Numbered from the stretch's first letter, positions 25,462 through 34,494 are shown. The stretch is DNA of 64,000 nucleotides from Chitinophagales bacterium (GCA_017303455.1 JAFLBM010000001.1:85449-149448); one strand, 5' to 3'. The notes: generated from the letters alone by a model not told the origin. Numbers and translations are program-made.

Positions 25462-25511
25462 AGTCAATTCATGCCCCGCTTGATTCAATTCATTACCATC
25501 TGTATTTTTTA
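25462..25511 (+). promoter_or_regulatory. Perfect LytTR-type direct repeat and promoter before the gene at 25576
   Basis: TCAATTCAT occurs twice (25462-25470, 25483-25491), identical and 21 bp apart. The proximal copy begins 18 bases before TATTTTTT (25501-25508), a -7-like element with CTTG (25477-25480) 20 bases upstream of it. A 14-base string CTGTATTTTTTACC (25498-25511) recurs at 19975-19988. Nothing else is seen in the rest of the gap 25274-25575. Confidence 0.6.
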
Positions 25512-25575
25512 CCCTGCCGGTCTGTTACATATTTGTGTCCTGATCAATAACCATTAACCAAGTAAACCTTTTTTT

Positions 25576-26499
25576 ATGACAGACAGAATGATGAATATCC
25601 TGCTGATAAAATTAAAAGTAATAGCCCTCATACTGGGCCTGGCACTCATCAGCCTTTTTAGTTTCTCTTTTACTACCAGTGAACGGCTTGCCGATGATAT
25701 CTGGAAACAACTGGGTATGACCAAAATCCAGGGCACCGAAGGGGTGAAACAAAGTTTCCTCAATGGCTACCTGTATTATTACGGAGCTAAAAATGCCAGG
25801 AATATTGCTACAGGCAACAGGGCTGCGGTGGCGAAGGACCTGCTGGCGTACACTAAACAATATATCGGCAGCGAAACATTCAAGAAAGAATATGACCTGC
25901 TGCGCAAACAGGCAAAGCCGGTGCCATCAGAACGCAAAGTGAGAACAAAAGAAGAGATACGCAAAGAAGAAATAACCAAGTTGGAGAAATCGGTGAAAGA
26001 AAGTGAGGGAATTATGAAAACAAGCGAAGAAATGGCAAAGATCATGAAGCCGGTGGTGGAAATGAACAAGAAGAGTATTGAGGAGTATAAAAAACCCGAC
26101 AACCAGACCATAGCATATATGTACAAAGATGAGTTGGACAGGGCAGAACGGGATAAACAGTATTACCAGGAAAGCCTGGTGCGGTGGGAAAAAGAATTTC
26201 CGGTGGATTACCGCCAGCTCATAGCAGCCCGGCTGCAAAAATATCTTGACCTGGCAGCTACGGTTGATTTCAATGCAGAACTGAAACAGGCGGGTAACAA
26301 AAAGAAATTCGTGAACCCTGCTTATGAAGGGAAAGCCTATGACTGGAAACAGATCTACAGGGCCGGCAAAGAAGTATATAATGTGGCAAAGCCATTTGCA
26401 GAGCAGTGGATCAAAGAATTAGGAGTTGCTGCACCTGCTTCTCAGAAAGAACCTGCTAAGACGGGTAATAATCAAAATATCTACGGAAACGGCAAATAG
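25576..26499 (+). CDS. Membrane-anchored or exported helical protein, unknown
   Basis: This protein of about 307 residues starts with a signal peptide or anchor (IKLKVIALILGLALISLFSFSF). The rest is largely helical and highly charged, with a long Lys/Glu coiled stretch (EEIRKEEITKLEKSVKESEG) and a compact N-terminal region ADDIWKQLGMTKIQGTEGVKQSFLNGYLYYYG. I do not recognise a family. ATG codons at 25576, 25588 and 25591 are all possible. The promoter holds the best copy of the 21-bp-period LytTR repeat in the window, so this protein is the strongest candidate output of the LytS/LytTR pair. It is convergent with the lacI-type gene, with 2 bases between the stops. Confidence 0.78.
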   Translation: MTDRMMNILLIKLKVIALILGLALISLFSFSFTTSERLADDIWKQLGMTKIQGTEGVKQSFLNGYLYYYGAKNARNIATGNRAAVAKDLLAYTKQYIGSETFKKEYDLLRKQAKPVPSERKVRTKEEIRKEEITKLEKSVKESEGIMKTSEEMAKIMKPVVEMNKKSIEEYKKPDNQTIAYMYKDELDRAERDKQYYQESLVRWEKEFPVDYRQLIAARLQKYLDLAATVDFNAELKQAGNKKKFVNPAYEGKAYDWKQIYRAGKEVYNVAKPFAEQWIKELGVAAPASQKEPAKTGNNQNIYGNGK

Positions 26500-26501
26500 G
26501 A

Positions 26502-27551
26502 TCAGGCGGGAGTTTTGGTTTTTTTTGCAACAGTAGAGCCACGGGTGATCAGTTCTGACGCCAATACCCTTGTTTCAAATTCTTTTACCGGCCTCTTGCT
26601 TTCAATAAGCTGCAATAAAAGATTAGTTGCTATTTCACCCATTTCAAAAGCGGGTTGCTTGATGATGGTAAGGGGAGGGTCCAGTAATTCTGTAAGATCA
26701 GAGTTGGAAAAGCCAACCAATCCCATTTCGGCGGGCACAGTAATACCTTTTGATTTTAATATCCTGAAGCAGCCGGTTGTCAGCTTATCAGAAGTGGTAA
26801 GTATGGCATCCGGCTTTTCGGGTGCCTGTAATAGTTCGTTGACGGCTTCTTCCACTTCCACAAGGATCATCCCCCCGTGATGACAATGTTTAACCAGGTC
26901 TTCATTAACAGCCATTCCATTATCAGCTAATGCAGCCCGGTACCCGGCTAATCTTTCTTTTGTAATGGATAAATAAGCCGCATTAGATACAGCAGCAATA
27001 TGCTGGTACCCATTTTTTACCAGGTGAACCGTTGCATCATAAGCACTCTTATAATTGTCAACGATCACTTTGTGTGTTTCAATTTCATCCACGATACGGT
27101 CAAAGAAAACGATGGGCATTCCCTTTTCATGCAATTCTTTTAAAAAACTGAAATCCCGGGTTTCGGTGGAAACGGAGATGATCAGCCCGTCAATAGACCT
27201 GGAAGTGAGATACTGAAGGTTGATTATTTCCCGGTCAAAGGATTCCCGGCTCTGCGAAATGATGACATTATAACCATTATTATAGGCAATGGATTCAATG
27301 CCATTGATCGTTTGAGAGAAAAAACTGTTGGCGATCTCACAAACAATAACACCAATTGACCGGCTTCTTCTTTCTTTCAGGCTTAAAGCAATGGGATTGG
27401 GGTGATAATTGTTCTTCTCCGCATATTCAAGTACCAGCTTTTTTGTTTCCGGGCTGATCTCGTAACTATCTCTTAAGGCCCTTGATACAGTGGAAGTTGA
27501 AAGCCCCAGGGCCTTGGCAATATCTTTTATCGTTAGTGCTTCGAATCTCAT
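26502..27551 (-). CDS. LacI-family transcriptional regulator of the pectin locus
   Basis: This 349-residue protein starts with the LacI helix-turn-helix (LTIKDIAKALGLSTSTVSRAL) and hinge helix (NPIALSLKERRS), then a periplasmic-binding-protein-like effector domain (IGVIVCEIANSFFSQTINGIE to GLVGFSNSDLTELLDPPLTII). It is divergent from the susC gene with a 363-base gap between them. LacI members bind palindromes with a central CG. Such an 18-mer, ATCGTTACCGGGAACGAT, lies in this gap, and a close copy precedes the GH28 gene. The effector is probably a pectin-derived uronate or KDG, by context. A weak -7 element (TAACTTTA on the minus strand, 27596-27589) could start its own transcript. Confidence 0.94.
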   Translation of the reverse strand: MRFEALTIKDIAKALGLSTSTVSRALRDSYEISPETKKLVLEYAEKNNYHPNPIALSLKERRSRSIGVIVCEIANSFFSQTINGIESIAYNNGYNVIISQSRESFDREIINLQYLTSRSIDGLIISVSTETRDFSFLKELHEKGMPIVFFDRIVDEIETHKVIVDNYKSAYDATVHLVKNGYQHIAAVSNAAYLSITKERLAGYRAALADNGMAVNEDLVKHCHHGGMILVEVEEAVNELLQAPEKPDAILTTSDKLTTGCFRILKSKGITVPAEMGLVGFSNSDLTELLDPPLTIIKQPAFEMGEIATNLLLQLIESKRPVKEFETRVLASELITRGSTVAKKTKTPA

Positions 27552-27765
27552 GAGTCAACAGGGAATAAGATAATCTATAGTGATTCAATAAAGTTAGTCA
27601 TTTTCAATCTCATCAGCCGGGCAAATGCTGCTCTTTGCTGCACTGAAAAAGACCTGTTTTTAATTCCGGTTGCTGCATTTTCCTATGTTGGTTCCATACA
27701 ATTAATGAGGCACAAATCATTTCATCGATATACAGGTGAAGGATTTTTAACGCCTTCAAAATGAC

Positions 27766-27797
27766 ATCGTTACCGGGAACGATTGCGTAAATAAACA
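27766..27797 (+). promoter_or_regulatory. LacI-type operator before susC
   Basis: ATCGTTACCGGGAACGAT (27766-27783) is a palindrome with central CG. Its right half continues into AACGATTGCGTAAATAAACA (27778-27797), a 20-mer found identically at 41561-41580. The palindrome centre is 58.5 bp upstream of TAGAATTG, exactly as in the GH28 promoter. The rest of the gap 27552-27914 shows no further gene. Confidence 0.7.
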
Positions 27798-27832
27798 TCA
27801 TTCCCGCTGATGCCGGTACCGGAATATCTGAG

Positions 27833-27870
27833 TAGAATTGAATTGGATTTTAACGATTGCGGATAAACTT
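27833..27870 (+). promoter_or_regulatory. Candidate susC promoter and an extra operator half-site
   Basis: TAGAATTG (27833-27840) is one base off TAnnTTTG and stands at the same distance from the operator as TAAAATTG does in the GH28 promoter. AACGATTGCG recurs at 27852-27861, near the expected transcription start, where binding could block initiation. Confidence 0.45.
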
Positions 27871-27914
27871 CCGACATTTTTCATTACGATTCTTAAACAA
27901 TCAAACAACGCTAT

Positions 27915-30900
27915 ATGAAGAAGCTTGCGCTGCTTTTCCTCTTCTCTGTTGTTCTTAGTTCCCTTCTTTTTGCACAGGAAAAAACCGTAAAAGGTAAAGT
28001 GACCGATGATGCCGGCGTACCACTGGCCGGTGTTAATATTTCAGTGAAAGGAACCCGGAAAGGAACACAAACAGATAAAGAGGGTAATTTTTCTATTGCA
28101 GTTGCCGCCAATGCGGAACTGCTGATTTCTTATGTAGGATTTAAACCCTCCACGCTGAATGCCGGCAGCGATAACCTGGCCGTAGTTCTTCAAAGAGACG
28201 TTTCCTCCAACGAAGAGGTAGTGGTGGTAGGTTATTCCACCATCAAAAGACGTGACCTGACCGGTTCCGTATCCTCCGTTGGTGCCAAACAATTAAAAGA
28301 TATTCCCATCTCTTCTGCAGCGGAAGCCTTACAGGGAAGACTGGCCGGTGTACAAGCCATCTCATCTGAAGGTGCGCCGGGCGCAGAGATCATTATACGG
28401 GTAAGAGGCGGTGGTTCCATCACCCAGGATAATTCTCCTTTATATATTGTGGATGGTGTGCAGGTGGAGAATGCTCTGTCTGTAGTTTCTCCGCAGGATA
28501 TTGCTTCCATTGATGTATTAAAAGATGCCTCCACTACTGCCATTTATGGTGCCAGGGGGGCAAACGGGGTGATCATCATCACAACCAAAACCGGAAAGCC
28601 CGGTAAAACAACGATCAGCTATAACGGCAGCTATGGTTACAGGAAAGTACCCAAGACTATGGATGTGTTGAGTCCTTATGATTTTGTACGCTGGCAATAC
28701 GAAAGAAGCCGGGGTAATACTACAGACAGTTCCAGCTTTGCACAAACCTATGGTACAACGTGGGATACGCTGAATGTATATAAGAATATACCTGCCATTA
28801 ATTGGCAGGATGAAGTGTTTGGGAGAAATGCGGGTTTCCAGAATCACAATATAGCTGTGAATGGCGGCAACCAGGCCACCAGTTTTAACCTGAGCCTTAC
28901 TGCTAACCGGGAAGAGGGAGTACAACTGGAGTCCGGCTTCAACAGGAACCTTGTCAATTTCAAACTGGATCATAAAGTATCGGATAAAGTAAAAGTGGGG
29001 ATGACTGCCCGTTATCTTGATCAAAAGATCATGGGTGCCGGCACCACCAACAGCGGAACGAGAGCGACCAACCGCCTGCGTCATGCGATTAATTACAGGC
29101 CTTTTGAATTACCAACTCCTGCCGGTGGTATTGATGATTTTGATGAAGCGTATTTCCTGGCCTCCAGTGGTGCTATCAACCCGGTTATACTGACCAGGGC
29201 TGAATACAGGAAACAGGAAACCAAAGCTACTTACCTCACAGGGTATCTGAATTTTAATATCCTGAAGAACCTGGTATTCCGTTCAACACTTGGTTTTGAT
29301 AATTCAACAACAAGGACTGATCTTTTCTACAGCAAGATCACCAGCACTGCCCGGAACTTTGCTTCCCTGCCGGTAGCATCAATAGGGCAGCAAAACAATT
29401 ATTCACTCAATAATTCAAATACTTTGCAGTATTCGCTAAGCAATTACAAAAAGCATCATGATTTTAGTGTACTTGTTGGGCAGGAGTTTGTTGATTTTCG
29501 TTCAAAGCAGAATGCCTTTGAAACCCGTTTTTTCCCGGCTGATATCACACCGGATAAAGCATTAGCGAATATGGGCCTTGGTTCCGCTCCGGCAGGATCC
29601 ACTCAGCCATTGCCTACCTCTTTCGTACAACCCCCTGCAAGGATTGTATCAATATTTTCGAGAGTCACATATTCTTATGACGATAAGTATCTTATTACTG
29701 CTAACTGGAGAAATGACCGTTCTTCCAAATTCAGTCCCCAAAATGGAACATTGAACTTTCCTTCCGGTTCTGTGGCCTGGCGTTTTTCCAAAGAAAAATT
29801 CATGGATAAGCTTAACTGGATCAATGATGCAAAACTGCGTTTTGGATTTGGTGCAGTAGGTAATAACCGGATTGATAATTTATTGTACCAGCAATTATAT
29901 GGTGTAACAGGACAATATGCTTTGAATCATTCTATTTTGCCCGGGTTTGCTCCTATCGCACTGGCAAACCCCAACCTGAAATGGGAAACCAATAAAACCC
30001 AAAACTTTGGTTTGGATCTTTCCATGTTCAATAACAGGGTGCAGTTTACGATGGATGTTTATAAGAATACAGCCAAGGATCTTTTGTTAGCGGTTAATAT
30101 ACCCCCAACAACAGGATATACACAGCAGATTCAAAACATTGGTTCTTCCTCTAACCGGGGTGTTGAATTCCAGGTCAGTGCTACACCTATCGCTAAAAAG
30201 GATTTTAGCTGGACCTCAAATTTTAATATCTCCTTTAATAAGAACAGGGTGGAAGGCCTGGGCGGTGTTGACCAGATCACCCGTAACTCCGGCTGGCAGG
30301 GTAGTGATGGGGTGGATGACTATCTCGTAAAAGTGGGTCAACCGGCTGGTTTGATGTATGGTTTTGTAACAGACGGATTTTATGGTATCAATGATTTTGA
30401 TTATAACGCAACAACCGGTGTTTACACGATCAAAGCCGGTATTGCAGCAAATGGTGTATATGGTGTGCCGCAACCAGGCATGCTGAAATGGAAAGACCTG
30501 AATGGTGATGGTGTGATCACGGCTGATGGCGACCGCCAGGTGATCGGAGATGCAAATCCAACTTTTACCGGAGGCTGGAACAACCAGTTTACCTATGGTA
30601 ATTTTGACCTGAGTGTGTTTGTGAATTTCGTCGTGGGGAATGATATCTATAATGCTAATAAATTAGAATGGACGGATGGGGCTTTTTCTAATTTGAATAT
30701 GCTGGATATCATGAAAGACAGGTGGACCAATATCAACGACCAGGGGCAGGTGGTAACAGATCCCACTGCATTGGCCAAACTGAATGCAAATGCCAAAATA
30801 TGGTCACCGGTAAGAGTGCAACGCTGGTGGTTGCATTCATGGGCGGTAGAAGACGGCAGTTACCTGCGGTTCAATAACGTTACAATTGGGTACACCTTAC

Positions 30901-31100
30901 CCAAGAATGTACTGTCGAAAATGAAAATATCTACGTTCAGGATGTTCTGTACGGTAAATAACCTGGCAACGATCACTAACTACTCTGGTTACGATCCTGA
31001 TGTAACGGCCAGGAGATCTGATCCCTTAACACCGGGAGTTGACTTTGCTGCTTATCCAAGATCAAGGACATGGGTATTCGGCGTAAACCTTACTTTCTAA
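27915..31100 (+). CDS. susC: SusC-like TonB-dependent outer-membrane receptor
   Basis: This 1061-residue outer-membrane transporter takes up oligosaccharides with its SusD partner. It has a signal peptide (KKLALLFLFSVVLSSLLFAQ), a carboxypeptidase-D-like N-terminal domain (KGKVTDDAGVPLAGVNISVKG), a TonB box/plug start (NEEVVVVGYSTIKRRDLTGS), the plug motifs LQGRLAGVQAISSEGAPGAE and DASTTAIYGARGANGVI, and a long beta-barrel ending in RTWVFGVNLTF with the terminal aromatic residue. Length fits the family. By context the substrate is pectin or rhamnogalacturonan oligomers. The susD gene follows after 19 bases. It is controlled from the operator at 27766. Confidence 0.97.
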   Translation: MKKLALLFLFSVVLSSLLFAQEKTVKGKVTDDAGVPLAGVNISVKGTRKGTQTDKEGNFSIAVAANAELLISYVGFKPSTLNAGSDNLAVVLQRDVSSNEEVVVVGYSTIKRRDLTGSVSSVGAKQLKDIPISSAAEALQGRLAGVQAISSEGAPGAEIIIRVRGGGSITQDNSPLYIVDGVQVENALSVVSPQDIASIDVLKDASTTAIYGARGANGVIIITTKTGKPGKTTISYNGSYGYRKVPKTMDVLSPYDFVRWQYERSRGNTTDSSSFAQTYGTTWDTLNVYKNIPAINWQDEVFGRNAGFQNHNIAVNGGNQATSFNLSLTANREEGVQLESGFNRNLVNFKLDHKVSDKVKVGMTARYLDQKIMGAGTTNSGTRATNRLRHAINYRPFELPTPAGGIDDFDEAYFLASSGAINPVILTRAEYRKQETKATYLTGYLNFNILKNLVFRSTLGFDNSTTRTDLFYSKITSTARNFASLPVASIGQQNNYSLNNSNTLQYSLSNYKKHHDFSVLVGQEFVDFRSKQNAFETRFFPADITPDKALANMGLGSAPAGSTQPLPTSFVQPPARIVSIFSRVTYSYDDKYLITANWRNDRSSKFSPQNGTLNFPSGSVAWRFSKEKFMDKLNWINDAKLRFGFGAVGNNRIDNLLYQQLYGVTGQYALNHSILPGFAPIALANPNLKWETNKTQNFGLDLSMFNNRVQFTMDVYKNTAKDLLLAVNIPPTTGYTQQIQNIGSSSNRGVEFQVSATPIAKKDFSWTSNFNISFNKNRVEGLGGVDQITRNSGWQGSDGVDDYLVKVGQPAGLMYGFVTDGFYGINDFDYNATTGVYTIKAGIAANGVYGVPQPGMLKWKDLNGDGVITADGDRQVIGDANPTFTGGWNNQFTYGNFDLSVFVNFVVGNDIYNANKLEWTDGAFSNLNMLDIMKDRWTNINDQGQVVTDPTALAKLNANAKIWSPVRVQRWWLHSWAVEDGSYLRFNNVTIGYTLPKNVLSKMKISTFRMFCTVNNLATITNYSGYDPDVTARRSDPLTPGVDFAAYPRSRTWVFGVNLTF

Positions 31101-31119
31101 TAAACTAAACGATTGCAAT

Positions 31120-32934
31120 ATGAAAATCAAGTTTTATCAATCAATAGCAGCCGTTTCACTGGTTGCAGTATTGGCAACCGTTGGTTGTAAAAAGTATACA
31201 GAAGTAGAACCTGTTTCGCAGTATAGCATCCCGCAGGCTTTTTCGGATGTATCGAATGCTACGAATGCCCTGATCGGTGTGTATGATGAACTGCAGGGAG
31301 ATAATGGATACGGTATCCGTATCAGCATGTATTATCCTTACGATTCTGATGAGGGTATAGTAAGCGGTAATATTGATAACGGCCGCCGTGGTGTGGGACG
31401 CTACCAGTTATTACTCACCAATTCAGAAATTGCCAACCCTTTCCGCCAGTTATACCGCGGTGTGGAAAAAGCAAATCTGTGCATTGAACAAATACCGTTA
31501 ATGCCGCAATACAGCAGCGGGTCGGCAACTGACCAGGCAGCGTTAAAGCGTTTGCATGGAGAGGCACTGGTATTGCGGGCACAGTATTTATTTCAATTAA
31601 TGCTGAACTGGGGTGATGTGCCAGCACCTATGATACCTGCTTACAAACAACCTGATCTTTTTATTCCTCCAACCGACAGGGATTCTACTTATGATAAACT
31701 GATAGCCGACCTGGCTATTGCAAGAGACCTGTTGCCCTGGAGAACCGATGCCGGCCCAAGAAATGAACGCATCACCAAAGGTGTTGCTAAAGCACTGAGA
31801 GCAAAGATGGCCCTGTTCCGTGGCGGGTATTCTTTACGGAAGAATGGACAGATGGAACGGAGAAGCGATTTTCTTACCTATTATAATATTGCAAAACAAG
31901 AATGCGAAGAACTGATGGCAAGAAGGGATCAGCATACACTGAACCCCAGCTATTCAGATATCTGGAGAAAAGTAACTTCTTTTACCTATGACCCGCAGGG
32001 CGAGATCATTTTTGAAGTGGGTGCCGGTGGTGGTAATGGTAATAGCGACAGCAGAATGGGTAATTATGATGGCCCTAACCTGAGCAATGCGTCAAGATAC
32101 GGTGCCGGAGGTGGAGGCATTGTAATGTTGCCTAACTTCTTTTACGCTTTTGATTCGGTGGATACACGCCGCGATGTAACAGTTACGCATTACCAGGTTA
32201 CGTCTGCTACTAATATTAAAAGTCAGCGTCGCCTGGGTGAATTGAATACTGGTAAATACCGTCGTGACTGGAGAGTTCCCCTGTTACCAGGCACCGTATT
32301 GAATGTGGGCTATAACTGGGCGATGATCCGCTTCTCAGATGTATTATTAATGTATGCAGAAGCAGTGAACGAGATCAATAACGGGCCGAATGCAGCTGCT
32401 ATAGCTGCTTTTGAAGAAGTAAGAAGAAGAGCCTATGCAGGAAATACAGGCCTGATAGGAACGACGCCAACTGATAAAGCAGGATTCTTTAATGCTATCG
32501 TGAATGAACGTTTCCTGGAATTTGGGCATGAAGGTATCCGGAAATATGACCTGCTTCGCTGGAACCTCCTGGGTGCCAAGATTGCAGAAACAAGAACAAA
32601 GATTCAGCAGATCAGGGACAGGGTGGCACCTTACAATAATGTACCACAGTATATCTATTGGAGAAATAACGGGGAAGAAATTCAATACTATGCAGGTGTT
32701 GGTGCACCGGCTACCGCACAACCATTCTGGAGACCCACACAGGTTCCTTCACCAACAACAGGATGGACAAGAACAGACTGGGCACAGCATCTTACCGCCA
32801 ATGCAATTGACGGAAGACCATTGTGGCAGGGTTTTGCATACTATTTTGTTCCGGGCAAGAGCGAATTGTTCCCGTTTGACCAGGCTACACTTTCTTCTTA
32901 CCAGGGGAAACTGCAGCAGAACCCTGGTTATTGA
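31120..32934 (+). CDS. susD: SusD-like glycan-binding lipoprotein
   Basis: This 604-residue surface lipoprotein has lipobox LATVGCKKY (Cys23). It caps the SusC barrel and binds the glycan. Typical SusD features are the N-terminal TPR-like helices (FSDVSNATNALIGVYDELQG, LHGEALVLRAQYLFQLMLNWGDVPAP) and the C-terminal MIRFSDVLLMYAEAVNEIN with NERFLEFGHEGIRKYDLLRW. It directly follows susC. The gap of about 140 bases after it holds a nested hairpin with a T tract, which may lower expression of the enzymes downstream relative to SusCD. Confidence 0.97.
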   Translation: MKIKFYQSIAAVSLVAVLATVGCKKYTEVEPVSQYSIPQAFSDVSNATNALIGVYDELQGDNGYGIRISMYYPYDSDEGIVSGNIDNGRRGVGRYQLLLTNSEIANPFRQLYRGVEKANLCIEQIPLMPQYSSGSATDQAALKRLHGEALVLRAQYLFQLMLNWGDVPAPMIPAYKQPDLFIPPTDRDSTYDKLIADLAIARDLLPWRTDAGPRNERITKGVAKALRAKMALFRGGYSLRKNGQMERRSDFLTYYNIAKQECEELMARRDQHTLNPSYSDIWRKVTSFTYDPQGEIIFEVGAGGGNGNSDSRMGNYDGPNLSNASRYGAGGGGIVMLPNFFYAFDSVDTRRDVTVTHYQVTSATNIKSQRRLGELNTGKYRRDWRVPLLPGTVLNVGYNWAMIRFSDVLLMYAEAVNEINNGPNAAAIAAFEEVRRRAYAGNTGLIGTTPTDKAGFFNAIVNERFLEFGHEGIRKYDLLRWNLLGAKIAETRTKIQQIRDRVAPYNNVPQYIYWRNNGEEIQYYAGVGAPATAQPFWRPTQVPSPTTGWTRTDWAQHLTANAIDGRPLWQGFAYYFVPGKSELFPFDQATLSSYQGKLQQNPGY

Positions 32935-32970
32935 TGAATGATATGTAAACGATTCTCGTGTGTTTTCGTA

Positions 32971-33041
32971 AAGGCTGCTTATCCGAAGTAAACCTGTTTA
33001 GCAGAGGCAGGTTTCCCAGTGGAATTAGCAGCCTTGTTTTT
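32971..33041 (+). terminator. Nested stem-loop with T tract between susD and the lyase gene
   Basis: AAGGCTGCT (32971-32979) pairs perfectly with AGCAGCCTT (33027-33035), followed by GTTTTT. Inside lies a second hairpin, AAACCTG / CAGGTTT (32990-32996, 33008-33014). Within an operon this looks like a partial terminator or an RNA-stability element protecting the susCD message. Confidence 0.5.
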
Positions 33042-33072
33042 ACCGGGTACGGCTGTTTTAAACAAAGCAACA

Positions 33073-34494
33073 ATGACAACATTAAAAAAGATAGTTACAG
33101 GCAGCATATGCGGGTTTTTATTACTGTCGTGCAATGCACAAAAACAGGCAAGACCCGATACTGAAACTGATCAGCCAGTTGCCTTTCCCGGAGCTGAAGG
33201 CTTTGGCAAATTTGCAACCGGCGGCCGGGGCGGAATTATTTTTATTGTCAGCAACCTGGATGACAAAGGACCAGGTAGTTTCCGGGAAGCAGCTGAGGCA
33301 AAAGGAAAACGTATCATTGTTTTTGCAGTTTCCGGCACGATACATCTGGAATCAAAACTATCTATAAAAGGAGATGTAACTATTGCAGGGCAAACAGCTC
33401 CCGGGGATGGAATTTGTCTTGCTGATTATTCCGTTTCATTAGGGGGTGATAATATCATTTTACGGTACATGCGTTTCAGGATGGGAGATAAGAATCAAAA
33501 AGGAGGCATGGTGGACGGAAATGGCGGTGATGATGCATTCGGTGGTTTTAAGAGAAAACATATCATTATTGACCACTGCAGTATGAGCTGGAGTACGGAT
33601 GAAGTGTTTTCCGTGTATGGAGGTGACAGTACTACATTACAATGGAACCTGATCAGCGAACCGCTTAATTACTCGTATCATTTTGAAACAGGCGATAAAG
33701 ACTGGGAACATCATGGTTTCGGGGGTATTTGGGGCGGTCTTCATTTATCAGCACATCATAATTTATTTGCGCATTGTATCAATCGTACTCCCAGATTCAA
33801 TGGCATAAGACATACGCCAGCAGAATTCGTTGATTACCGCAACAATGTTATTTATAACTGGGGAAGTAATAATATTTATGCCGGGGAAGGCGGCGATTAT
33901 AATATCATCAACAACTATTATAAGTACGGGCCGGGCACTAATAAAAATGTACGTTTCCGGATCGTAAACCCGGGCCGTAATGAAAAGATCGGGTTTGGAA
34001 AGTGGTTTGTAGATGGGAACTATGTGGATGAGGCAAAGGATATCAGCAAGAATAACCGGCTTGGTATCCAGATGGGAAATGGAGGTACGGAGGAAGATAA
34101 AAAGAATACGATCATTGATAAACCGCATCCTGCTGTTGCCATCCCTGCACAAACAGCTGTTGAAGCATACGAGTCAGTATTACAATCAGTGGGAGCCAGT
34201 CATAAAAGAGATACATTAGATGAGCGGATCATTAATGATGTAAAGAACAGGACAGGTAAATTCATTGATGTGCAGGGAGGATTCCCGCATGGCACGGGGT
34301 ATGAAATGACCATCAGTGCATGGCCGGTATTGAAACAACTGGCTCCGCCTGCCGATACTGATAAAGACGGCATGCCGGATGAATGGGAAAAAAAACAGGG
34401 ATTGAACCCCGCTGACCCAACAGATGCGGCTAAAAATAAACTGCATTCTCATTACTCAAATATTGAAATGTATATTAACGGACTGCTGAAATGA
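33073..34494 (+). CDS. Pectate lyase, polysaccharide lyase family 1
   Basis: This protein of about 473 residues cleaves polygalacturonate by beta-elimination. The ATG at 33073 yields a lipoprotein signal peptide (TGSICGFLLLSCNAQ), so the enzyme is probably membrane- or surface-anchored. The right-handed beta-helix shows FPGAEGFGKFATGGRGG, GTIHLESKLSIKGDVTIAGQTAPGDGI, IIDHCSMSWSTDEVFSVYGG and the catalytic-arginine region INRTPRFNGIRHTPAEFVDYRNN. The C-terminus has a calcium-loop-like DTDKDGMPDEWEKKQGL, common in Bacteroidota PL1 enzymes. The stop overlaps the next start by 4 bases. Confidence 0.93.
   Translation: MTTLKKIVTGSICGFLLLSCNAQKQARPDTETDQPVAFPGAEGFGKFATGGRGGIIFIVSNLDDKGPGSFREAAEAKGKRIIVFAVSGTIHLESKLSIKGDVTIAGQTAPGDGICLADYSVSLGGDNIILRYMRFRMGDKNQKGGMVDGNGGDDAFGGFKRKHIIIDHCSMSWSTDEVFSVYGGDSTTLQWNLISEPLNYSYHFETGDKDWEHHGFGGIWGGLHLSAHHNLFAHCINRTPRFNGIRHTPAEFVDYRNNVIYNWGSNNIYAGEGGDYNIINNYYKYGPGTNKNVRFRIVNPGRNEKIGFGKWFVDGNYVDEAKDISKNNRLGIQMGNGGTEEDKKNTIIDKPHPAVAIPAQTAVEAYESVLQSVGASHKRDTLDERIINDVKNRTGKFIDVQGGFPHGTGYEMTISAWPVLKQLAPPADTDKDGMPDEWEKKQGLNPADPTDAAKNKLHSHYSNIEMYINGLLK

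Noticed and set aside
27613..27801. 62-codon frame on the minus strand between lacI and susC
   Set aside because: It runs across the operator at 27766-27783 and has no recognisable motif or start context; it is better read as regulatory DNA.
31108..31116. AACGATTGC just before the susD start codon
   Set aside because: Only nine bases match the operator-flanking 20-mer, there is no palindrome, and it sits in the ribosome-binding region; probably chance.
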